A DNA stretch of 64,000 nt from Rhodeus uyekii. Taxonomy: Eukaryota; Chordata; Actinopteri; Cypriniformes; Acheilognathidae. The stretch lies in assembly GCA_037043235.1 (NCBI GenBank), contig JAWRVZ010000063.1, forward strand, positions 582,001 to 646,000, written 5' to 3'. The translations under genes were made by a program, and so were the position numbers. Under the pieces are notes generated by a model. That model saw nothing but the letters and a program-made list of their open reading frames with translations. It did no database searches and had not been told where the DNA came from. Shown here one piece after another: positions 1 through 11,500 of the stretch (position 1 is the stretch's first letter; each line of letters begins with the position of its first letter).

Positions 1-869
1 CGTCCAATGATGAAACATTGGAAGAACTAGTTATTCAACCCGAAGGATCACAAGGATGACTTGCGCAGGACATTTTCCTCACATCACCATTAACAAGTGT
101 ACGTACATCAACAAACCAATGTGTGTATTTCTCATTTGCATATGCAGAAACTTTATAATTTACTGTATGAATAACAGTGCAAACGTTAGCTGATTAGACG
201 TTAGCATTGGTGCTTACAACGCCAAGGTCATGGGTTCGATCCCAGGGAAAGCAGGAACTGATTCACTGTGGTCCTTGAATGCAATGGAAGTCGCTTTGGA
301 TAAATGCGTAAATGTAAATGTAACTTTAATGTTTGCAAAACAAATCTTGCCCCATCTAATATCATTACTCAAAGTATTAAGAACAACAGACCATCTGACA
401 GTTTTAGGTAATAGATTAGCAGAACTACTTCAGTCAGACAGAAATAACATGAGTTAATCGGTTAGCCGGAGATCTTCATAATATAAAACACAAAACTACG
501 TAATTTGGTAGACACCTGGTAGAAAATATATACATCAATAATTATTTATATTTACAGGTTGTGATTCTGAAGAGCAATTTGGTCTAAATAAAGTGGGCAC
601 TGTCCCATTTTTAATGCTTTGTAAATCCCATTTTGGCCTCACAGATTTGAGAAGTAATCGTTAGAAGTGTGGTCATTTTAACCACTGACTCTTCATATCC
701 TCATCCTTTGGAAGTGTTTGCAAAAAAATGTGCTTCTGAAAACAGCATCTTCTCAACCCATACACAACACGAACCAGCTACAGTGTTTGAGTGTGGATCA
801 AATGTTCCGTATGGAAATAAGACGAATTACTACCGACTCGTTTCTGCAGTTAAGAATCAATTCATTTTT
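1..869. other. intergenic, downstream of nsd1
   Basis: AT-rich; apart from the SINE at 190-332 I see nothing recognisable. Confidence 0.5.
190..332 (+). mobile_element. tRNA-derived SINE
   Basis: Contains the internal promoter B-box context GGTCATGGGTTCGATCCC and the fish SINE tail CGCTTTGGATAAATGCG with ATGTAAATGTAA. A piece of the tail (the AGCGTCTGCC part) is deleted. Same family as 18891-19053 and 22338-22496. Confidence 0.75.
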
Positions 870-2048
870 TTCTTTTTTTGAGAGACAACAGCTTTATTTA
901 TTGTGCACTTTGATCTTTAAAATTTGCAGACGTTTTACATTCACAAACAGCGATATTACACACTGCCTGAAAGGTAATATCTGAAAAAGCATAATAGGGG
1001 CACTTTATATTTTAGTTTTGATACAAATGTTTAGCATACGCGTACTGCAAAACACAATGCCTTTCAAATGTAGTCAATTTAATAGCATTTACCAGCCTAG
1101 GTGGTTGACACTAGAAGTTTTCATTTTAGTCTAATGTTTGCCTATTTTTCTCTAGAACCTATACTGTTTTAAACTAGAGCTGCAGTATCTCTGAACCTCC
1201 TCACACAATCGCTCAACAATGTGCATTTCTATTGTTAATGTGGTCTTCAGTAGTTTGCTATTCCATATCTTAGGTTTCTTTTCTTTTTTTTAAACAGTTC
1301 AGCCCAGTTTTTTCACTTCATGTACCAGATTATTAACGTAAATAAAGTACAAGCATTTACAAAAGTTGGGCTGAATGCGTACAGTACATGCATACTATAT
1401 GCTAATGACAAAAGTTATATCACACGCACTGTATGCATATAGCATTCGCGTAAAAACTAAAGTATACTTTGGGCTTGAATATATCAACCATTTATTCAAT
1501 AGTAAAATTTAACCTAAGCGTAGGTTCTGTACTATTCGCTCACAGAGCAAATATTCAGAACAAATTAGCTTTGGTAACCATACGTATTATTTATAGTCAT
1601 TATTATTTGACTCGGTGAAGAAGACATGGCATTTCCATTGAAAAATACATTCCCTTCCCTCAATGCTATATCTTCGTTCTCTTCCCTGTTGCTTTTTTGT
1701 GATGTTCAACATCTTTCATAGTGCCAGATGTAGCGTGAAATTATATGACGGCCAAAATCCCATGATGTTGTAACTGTTGATGGCTGTTCATAAGCTTTTT
1801 TTCATAAGCATTGTCATCTTTCCTCAGTGCAGTTAAAATCAAGCTCATAAAATTGGCAAGAGATTACAGAAGGAGACTCAAACCGTTTTGGGTACCATCT
1901 TCAAGTAAGTTGTGGTGACTGGAACTCAAAGTACACCAGATAACTTCAGTGAAAGTAGTGTGAGAAAGCAAGAGCATGGCTAAAAAGAGGTCTGTTGGGA
2001 AATTGAAACCCTGGGTCAGTTTGCTTCAACAGTCAATGGATTAAACTT
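870..2048 (-). other. nsd1: probable nsd1 3' untranslated region
   Basis: AT-rich sequence after the stop codon with no further coding similarity and no recognised mobile element. It runs to the overlapping poly(A) signals at 893-902. The UTR end is inferred, not seen directly. Confidence 0.5.
893..902 (-). terminator. candidate poly(A) signal of nsd1
   Basis: Two overlapping AATAAA hexamers on the minus strand (AATAAATAAA), followed by GTTGTCTCTC, a GT-rich downstream element. Other TTTATT matches exist around 1492 and could be alternative sites. Confidence 0.4.
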
Positions 2049-2551
2049 TCATACTTCGGTTTTCTTCTTTATCCTTAGTCGTTCCGAATTATCTTGAGAT
2101 ATGCTCTTCTCATCACCCATTTCTAAACTGCCTTCCTCTTCTATTTCTTCTCCATAGGGAGAAATGGGTGAATATGCACAATTTAAAGAGATGTTAAGTG
2201 GTGGAGGGCTACTGGGGGGGCTGAAGGAGACCTGAGGGGCTATATCAGTAGGAGCGGGAGCCTGCGGGACAGCCATAGTGTTTAGGGTTGTAGTCTTGGT
2301 TTTGGCAGCTCTGACGAGGCTTATGGGGTATGTTGTCACGAGTTCCGTGGGGCATTCCCGGATCTCACCAGGCTCCAAGGGCTCGGGGCCGCAGGGGTCG
2401 TGCTCGCTGCATGACAATCGCCCATCCAGTTTGGATATGAAAAGCATCCCGTCCCGATGTTCGACACAATAGGAACTAGGGCACATTTCACAGAAGGAAG
2501 CTGCTTCCTGTCCACACAAATCACACTGATGCCAGGGACACTCCCAACGGC
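2049..2551 (-). CDS. nsd1: nsd1 coding exon 22 (C5HCH and C-terminus)
   Basis: Residues 1726-1892 and stop TGA. RWECPWHQCDLCG, ASFCEMCPSSYC and LFISKLDGRLSC, then DPCGPEPLEPGEIRE, match human NSD1 closely. After that only about 105 residues remain: a Pro-rich stretch followed by an acidic and basic tail, against several hundred Pro-rich residues in human. Acceptor GTTTCAG. Confidence 0.95.
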
Positions 2552-5500
2552 CTGAAACGCATAACAAGTTACTCACTGAATCAAATTTGTCTCATAATTG
2601 ATGAACTCTGCCTCATTGATATTGGTATTGAACTGCATTAATAACACTAGAGTTGCTTATAGCTGAATTAAGCTTGCTTCATAATTTGAACTTTGTACTA
2701 TTATTAAACTAAACGGAGTCAACACTGACTTTATGGTGAGCGGCCTGTTTGAGAATACTACAAGACTGACCTGCAGGTCTCTTGGTGAGATTGAGGCAGT
2801 CGGCATGGTAAACCTTAGGACAGCCTGGCCTCTTGCAGGACACAATCTGTCCTCCATCTCCACAGCTAAAGCACTCATCCTCCCGCATCTTGATTACTTC
2901 CTGCTTGGATTTACGCTTCATGTGGGACTTCTTCCTCAGCTTACGGCCTTTATCATCTGATGGGGGGTTGTTCTGATAGATACAGAATTGATAGCTAACT
3001 ACAATCACTTATCAAAGCAGAAAGGATTAGTGAATTTGCAAGCATGCTTTGGATACTAAAACTTTATTGTGAATATTGGACAGGTTTACATTAGAAACTG
3101 GAACCTCTTGATGGAAATAAATATTGTGGTGTTATTTCGATCAAGAGGAGCATACGTTTTTTTGGTGTATTGTCAATGCAAGAGTTCATCTCTCTGTAAA
3201 GTCTCCTCCAGCACATCCCAAACACTTTCAATGAATAAGACTCAAGAGATGCCAATTCATGAGCTAAAATGGAATATCTGGAATATGGCCATGATGTGTC
3301 TTCATACATGGTTGTTGAAAAGCTAAACACTCCATCATTTAGGGTTAGAAGAACTTCTGCCAAACATATAACATGCTAGAAATATAATAATCCAATTGTA
3401 GACTCTTAAGTATTTCTTTTTTAAATCCAAACAGCAATGATGAATCTATGAATCAATGATGAATCTATCTCTACTTATAGCATGACATTATACTATATAA
3501 AAGATAACCTCTGGAGATCATCTGCTTACTTTGGGTCTCACTCCCAGGAATCCACTGCAATTAGATGCACCACACTTGCACACCGTCTTCCCATTGCCCA
3601 GACACTCAAGGTTATAGTTGAATGTTAACTCTGTGCCTTTAAAGAAAGTGCGCATCAATGTTTTTTGCAAAAGTAGTGTAAACATGAGGCTGTACCACAG
3701 TGTCAGTTCTATATATAAAAATGAATGTGACTTACCAGCAGGGATATCTGTAAGCGCGAAAAGCCCAACACGTGTGTCTCCATTGACTGTCCATTTCTGG
3801 GTCTCGCAGTTTGGCTGGCAACTGTGGTTCATAAAACGGGCTTCATTTCCCTTGGGCCCGGCGTCAATAATACGATCCTTCCAGAAACCACAAAGCAATA
3901 TTTTCAGCTTCTATAACAGAAATCTTAGAATACTGAAACTATAGTTGTAATTTTAGAAACTCACTTTGTCCAATGTAAGCATGTAGAAATTGCCAATATT
4001 GTTCTCCTGAGCATGTTTAATCCGGGAACGGCATTCTTCCTCGTCAATCACCTCTCCAACATATTCATTAACAAATCCTCCCTTGGGTCGCACATTAGAA
4101 ACAAAGTCTTGACAAAATTATTGTCAGATATTTTTTCCAAAATGATCAGATTGTTCAACTGAAGCAATTAGCTTAGCAACATGCTAATCATTATACAACT
4201 GTGAAGTATACTTTGTTTTCCACATCCAACTCCATCTTGTGCACAGTTGAGCATGCAAATCCCTTCAAAGTACACTTAATTTATTGTGAGTGTGAATGTA
4301 TACACTATGTAGTGGAACTTTGTTTTTGAGTAATTGCACAAACAAAAATCAGGCTACACATGGACAGTGTGCGCAGGCCATAAACAAAGGAAGTACACTT
4401 TCTGTTTTTTGTTTGTGTGGACTGCATGAGGTCACTGCCCATGAAAAACAGCTCACCTTTTTGATGTCGTGCGCACAGCGCAGCCCCCAGCCTCGCGACA
4501 GCGTCCTGAAGATCTCCACCTGGCAGTACTGCCGTTTGCTGAAGCACTGGTTCTGGCAGTGCTCGCCTGCAGGACACACCTGTGGGTGGCATTCATACAG
4601 CAGCATACGGTTGATGCACTCCGAATCCATACCGCAGGGATTCTCATCTGTTGCTTTGCAGTTGCAGCGTGGAATCTCGGAAAGGTCTGCTGAGATGATC
4701 AGCACTTTTCCAATTGGTTTGTTCACCTATTGGATTGACCAAGATAAGGCTTTTAATAATATAAAGCAAGCAATCAATCTCATAGTGTGAATTGTACGCT
4801 AATGTACCTTAATATGTTTGTACGGTGGAGGTTTCTTGTAATTTTGTCGGTCCTCCTGGAGCTGCCGTAGTTCTTTCTCTGCCTGCAGTTCTTTGAACCT
4901 TAGTGCAGCTTCATCCAAAGCTAAACCACATTGAACACTTTGATTTCAGAAATTGATTTGATCACTGATTTCAGCTACACCAAGAATTGTGTAATACAAC
5001 TTTGTTTTCATATAATGCTATAGATGTTGTTGATGGTGGCTAAGGCATTGTTACAAAGTTATTAAGGAGTTCCAAGTGTTCACCCTATATTAGAGATTTT
5101 TAACAATTATGGGTATCGGTCAATATTGTACAGTAATACCTCGGTTTATGAGCGACTTGGTATACGAGCAAATCGGTGTACGAGCATGGAGGGTCGAATC
5201 GGTGTACAAGCATTGTATCGGTGTACGAGAAAAAATTTCCCTCACCCATGCGCAGTTTTGTGTGGAAAAAGTCTTAACGCTCAGCATCCTTGTGCGCATT
5301 TTTACATGAAATATCCTAATGACAGCCTCTCATAACACAGGAGGTTCCCATGTTCCACGACTTTAACTCTGGATTATCACTTCGTTTGTTTTCTGCACTA
5401 TTATAATAAATTCACTCATTTGCTTTCATCCTTGCTTTCCCCGCTCCCCCCTCCTCTCTCTCCTCCAAGCAGGCTGCTCAAACCTGAAGTGCATTACAGT

Positions 5501-8500
5501 AAATTGTCAAGTATTTTTAGAGTTTGTCAATTATTAATTAGTGTTTATATGAGATCTTAATGGTTACAATTTTAACTGCAATTCATAGGGTAAAACCAAA
5601 AAAATATTTAAAATGGGCATTGGTGGTCATGTGGAACAAATTAATTGATTTTTAGTGCATTCTTATGGGGAAATTTGTTTTGGTGTACAAGCATTTTGGT
5701 TTACGAGCTCGCTCTTGGAACGAATTAAACTCATAAACCGAGGTATTACTGTATACGTATTTGTACAATTTAAATGACCTTTGCTGTCATCTAACACTCA
5801 CTGATGTACTGCATGGTGTTTTGAAAAATGTCAGTGTGAGCCAAGTTTGTTGTGGACCCCATTGACTTTTATCAGTTGAAACATCTTTAAAATAAAAAAT
5901 AAAATAAAAAATTTGTGTGTGTGTTGCATAGAAAATTCCACAGAAAAGCCAAAAAGGTTTGGAATGACATTAGGCAGATTTCATTGCTTTTTGGAGAACT
6001 ATTCCTTTAAAGTTAAGGTCCCGCCTGGCTTTCTGGACTCTGTTGTTCTTATGAGCTCCCTGACCCTTCCTCTTCTACTGGTTCCATACAGTCTCCTTGC
6101 TCCTGCTCTTCCGTCGGTCCGATCCAGTTCACAGCCTCTGCCCATTTGCTTGGCTTCAGCCTGATTCCTTCAGCTCCATTGGCTCTGCCTAGACCAGCAG
6201 CATCACTCTGCTTCATCAGTCCTCTGGCTTCGGCTTGATCTTCAGTCTTAATGACTCCTCCATGTTCTTCTGTCTCCTTGGCTCACCCCTGAACTACACC
6301 ACCTAAGGCTCCATCATGGGCCTTCATCCCTCTGGCTCTATCAGGATATCCCATTTTGCCAAATCCCCCCATTGTTTAATTCTTCATTTAGTCTGTGTAT
6401 TCATAACCCCGAGTTTCAGTTTTCCGTTTTCGTCCTTTATGTTCGTTGTGCTTCACAGGATTTCCAATTGTTTCGGGTCTTTGTTTTGAGTATTAATTTA
6501 TTGCTTGTGCGTAGATCAACGCTTCAACTCTTCCATGCTTTACCAACCTGTGATGGTATTTCAATGTTGTGATGTCTAATTCACTTTTAGCATTGATTGC
6601 CAAGAAACATTATAGGGTATTAGTAACAGCAATACCAAAAGCAGGCAGCAATAAATGGGTGCAGAAGATACCTTTCTTATAGGTAGAGTCAACTCCCTTT
6701 CCCATTTTCTCTTTACTGTTGGCATCACCCTCCATGTAAGGGAAAACACGGGCTTGGTAAGTCCACAGGTAGTCGTTAGAGCCGAAGAAAAGAACTGGGA
6801 ACTCTCCGACATCATGTCTCATACGTAGGATATTCTCAGGAATGTTTTGGGGATTGCTAACTTCCGCTGGCCACCATCTAACAAAGAGTAGACAAGAAGC
6901 TGTTGTGTACAATGACTGTACAAACCAGGAATGATAAGAGTTTTTGTACATGCTGACCTGTAACGGCCAACTTTCACCCACACTACCTCCTTGTAGTGCG
7001 GTTTCTTTCCAGCACGACAGTCATTGCAGTACCAGCTGCCTTCTGGCATGTCGATGTTCAGACACTCTCGGTGAAATGCGGCAGGACATGACTCACAACA
7101 CAGCAGACTACCTCCTATAGAGGGAAGTGATACAGATACAGAGAAGAAAGGTTTCTGATGAGGTCATATAAAGTGAGCTTGTAAGGGAAGTTAAATGATT
7201 GAGTGGACACGCTAAAATCAGAGGTTCAAATGTGTTGGAAATTGGTGTCTAAGGCCCTGTTTACACCTGGAATTAAGATGTGTGATGATCAACCAAAATG
7301 CAAGTAGAAGTGGAAGAAAAATACCAGTTTAAATCTGGTGTTTTAGTCTCTGGTGATCAGTCTCTATTGTCCACTTTCAACCACTTCTGTCCTGATTTCT
7401 TCGAAGGGAGTGTCTTCGAAAGGCCTGTAAATGTATGGGTTTTTTTTCTCCAGATATTTGGATCTAATGGACAAAATAAGCTTGCGTAATTAACATATGA
7501 ACAGAGACATTTACATTTATGCATTTGGCAGACGCTTTTATCCAAAGCGACTTTGCATTCAAGGAACATATTGATATTCTAATCACTTCTTGGGAAAAGA
7601 CATCCAGAGATGACAGAAAAACATGCTGAAAAAAAATCAGCTTTCGTTTCAGCTCTGATAGACGCACAACTACACTCAATACAGTGAGTAAGTGTTAGAA
7701 ATCAGGAATGATGAGAGACCATTGTGCTTGGTTTTCGTCTTCAAACAACAAATTTTAAATCCCATCTGGCTAGCGCGCTTCTCATAATGTTTATGCATTA
7801 GGTCAGTCGGCGGAGAGTAGATGGTCTTTTTGCAACTTATTGAAACGCATTTGACCACATGAGCATCTACACTACAAAAGCAATCTGGTTGAATGTTTTT
7901 GACTACCTATGGAAGTGGATGAAAGTAGACAAGCTCTAAATGTTATACAATAAATTCATTGAAAAATAAAAACTCCGCCAAAAAATACCGCCATATCGGC
8001 AGCCGTATTGCTGAAAGCAGTGTTGTTTGATCGTGATGCGAGAGAAACGGTTTCCCAGGATGCCAGACAAAGAGAGAAACTCTCTCAGAGGCTTTGTACA
8101 CGCCCACGGCACTCAGACAAGGCACGTGATTGGTTCCTGGCGGGAGATCGACCAATGAGAGCACGAGTGGAGTAGGAGCCTCTTCACCACTCTCTCAAGC
8201 AAATATTGACGATCCAGCGCCGATATCTGATGATGAGGCGCTTCCCGAACTGATTTAAAGGCCTCATTATACCAGTGCAGTAACACCATCATCATCATCA
8301 CATTCATCAAACCGCACAGGTCTGTCATCGTCGTCATTACTGGAGTCTCAAGATACTACTGTCATTGATGAGTGTAGAGCAACATAATACGTATCTTGTT
8401 AGAGATATAAATTTTTTAACAATTTTTTTTAAACATTCTGGTATCTACACAAACATATACGGAAATTCCTAAGGAATTACTAAATTCCTTTGTGGATTTT

Positions 8501-11500
8501 CACCTATCGCGGGGGGTTCCGGTCCACATTAACCGCGATAAACGAGGGATCACTTTAGACCTGCATTTAGTGTCATCCACTTGTGATCCGATCAACCAAA
8601 ATGCATCTTAATACCAGCTGTATACAGGGGCTTAGTAATTAACCCAGGAATTAACCTTCTGAGCAGACGAAGCACCAGCTGACGTTGACATGCTCATGGT
8701 TGCGGCAGCCTTTTCTTGGTGTGAAGTGATTGGGACACACTATGTTGCTGTCTGTGAGTGTGACACTCCCAGCAGGTATGCAGTAATCATTGGCGTGATA
8801 TGCCACGGGGCATCTGATGCAGCGGGTAAGCTGGCCTGAGACACAAAATACAGAGAATTTCATAATAAAAGCACCCACATTTGAAATATGTTTTAGATGG
8901 TTAACAATAACTAAGTTTTTAAAAATCTGTATCAGGCAAAATTGTACATTTCAATGTCTATTTCCTGTTTTTAAATTTAGATTACCCTTGCCACACACTT
9001 GAAATGAATCAACTACTGTTAAATATTTGCTAAGAATATAAAAATTCTTAGTAAATCTCAAAATAAATATACATTTTTTATACTTTACAATATCATCAAA
9101 TTCATTTTAGTTAAGCGTTTAATTTTAAAATATGGAATATGGCAAGTTATTGGTTCATTTATTCATTTATTGGTTATTGGCCACAACATTAAATAATCAT
9201 GGGCTTATCCATATTGACCAGAATTTTAATATTGGTTTATACCTAGTTTGCAAGATAACATCTTAATGCCAACTTGCACTGCTCCAACAAACACACCATC
9301 CAAAGACTGTTGCCATGATAAGGTAACTAACCTTTTTTTTAAATAATTTATGGACTTATTTATATAAAGATATTGCTGTTCCCAAGTGGAATTGTTGGTG
9401 TTATGTCAGTGTGAACATGCCTTCATCATGTAGCATCACCTGCTCTAGCACCTAACTGCTCTAACCACAACAAACCTTTAGATACGGATGGATTGGTCGG
9501 GTTTGTAATGAAACAAGACAGGCAGACGTGGAGAGGGCAGCGAAAGGCCCGGTTCAGAGGTACAGTGGGTGCGTGGCTGGCAGCGCACTCCCCATGGTAG
9601 AACTTCCCACAGCCAGGAAGCATACAGCGCCTGACGTCCTCACCCAGGTTCTTACAAGCGAAGCATGAGTGAATACCTATTCAAATATTCAGAAAACAAG
9701 GTGTCAAAAGCTGTACAATCACTTTGAGACAAACTGTTGGTGTGAGTTATGAGGCAGGCCCTCACCAGATGTGCACTCCTGACATAAGAATTTTCCTGTG
9801 GGAGGCTCGTTCACACCAGTGCATTGTGGGTGGAATGTCCCACAGCATTGCCCTTCGCACAGAAGGAGATCTCCCTGCTTCTCACACGCCTTCAGAAACA
9901 GCAGAGGTCATTGAGGTGATTCCTGATTAATCAATTTGCTCAAATATCCCAAGATCAAATCACTTCTTGGTCTTAAATATAATTATATATTTTTGATACT
10001 GTCATTTGACATTGACGGTTGCAATCGTGGCAAAACAGGATCTAAGCGCAGTGTTCACGTTCAAAGCAAAGCACTCAGGGCAGGGACAAAACAACCGGGT
10101 AGTTGGTAGACAGCTAGACAGGACTAAACACAGTGACCATGGAATTAGAAGGGTAGAGGACAGGGGAAAACAACTGATAACAGGCTACAAAACAAGTAAA
10201 CACTAACCCAACACCAAACCATAATGTGACACTGACTTAGGTCAGCATGAAATAAAAATGTACCTTATGTTTTAAATGCATCCATGTTTTATTTTTGTTT
10301 TTTTATCTTACTGTTAAACAATTCAGTCTGGTGACTTTTGCTGGACTTCACTAATCAATTAGTCAGATTAAATGCCTCTTTCTTACAGTCAGCCAATCTG
10401 CCTTCAGCCAAGCAACAACCAATGGATAGAACCAAGTCCTCAACTTGCATTTTGGGGGGGATTCAATCAGATATACATCACAAAAAAAGACTTTTGTTTT
10501 ATCGTGACATTAAGCCTTTGGAAACTGCCAGCACACATACATCGGCAAGATGTCTGTTAAAGATCTGGAAAGCGTCGAAAGCTTACAAACATCTGAGAAA
10601 CGTCTTTAAGATGTCAGTTTTCCATCCGTTCTCAATCATAAACATTTTAAAGACATTTCCTAAATGTCTAACGTTTGCCATTCCTGTCTTCGTGGTTGTC
10701 TTGTTTACTTCCTAGTTACCCATGTGCTCTCATAGTGTCATCTTAATCATCTGTCTCGTCATCAATCACAGCTAGTCATGTCCAGATGTGTCTCATTGCC
10801 TAATCATCCCTTGTTTATTTAATCCCTGTGTTTTTCTCATTCTGTGTCCATTCATGTCTAAACTGCATTGATTGTACTCTTTTGTTAAATAAAAGTAATA
10901 TGCATCTCATCTTCGTGCCTTCATCCCTCACTGACGCCCGACTCTGTCGTCTGTATGCATGCTATCAGAGACAGGTTATTGTCAATAATTACTGCTATCA
11001 TTCACATTTTTACTTGTATCAGTAATTGTTAGCCATTGTTGGGTATGTTACTCTAATGAATTACTAGCTACTAATTACATCCTCAACAGTGTAATTAGAT
11101 TTACTGTACTAATTACTATCTCTAAACGTATTACATTATTATTAATTACTTCCTGAAATGTAATTAAATCATAGCAATTAATTACTTATTAATACAAAAC
11201 AGTCAACACTGTTGTTAAATATAACGATAACTAAAGAGTAATTTTCTATTTTTGTAATTGTTTAAATTTTTAGTTAATTGTAGGTTGACATTAATTGTGT
11301 TCTCTCAATTGTCCAAGAAAAAAATAATCCAAAGGGAGACAATAAAGCTTAAATAATAAATACAGTAGTAACAATAAAAGTTCACACCACAGCTATAACG
11401 ACAACAACTTAGAAGAACAATATCACTGGATCACTGGATTCAGAGTGATTTGTTGAATAACTGATGATAATAATATTGACGGCCAGTCAGAATTCATATG

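Larger units (their letters stand above)
7253..8631. mobile_element. DNA transposon remnant hosting nested insertions
   Basis: Ends are imperfect inverted repeats: left CTGTTTACACCTGGAATTAA, right TTAATACCAGCTGTATACAG. Internal sequence 7690-7935 matches 51262-51480, so the host element is a dispersed family. It carries a SINE tail (7508-7575) and a Tigger-like copy (7958-8555). It makes up about 90% of the intron between exons 13 and 14. Confidence 0.6.

Noticed and set aside
190..332. Functional tRNA gene
   Set aside because: It has a B-box but no intact cloverleaf, and it continues into a SINE tail. The same holds for 18891-19053 and 22338-22496.
6672..6877. U12-type intron after nsd1 exon 15 (donor GTATCT)
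   Set aside because: Only partly matches the U12 donor, and no TTCCTTAAC-like branch site is seen before the exon 16 acceptor.
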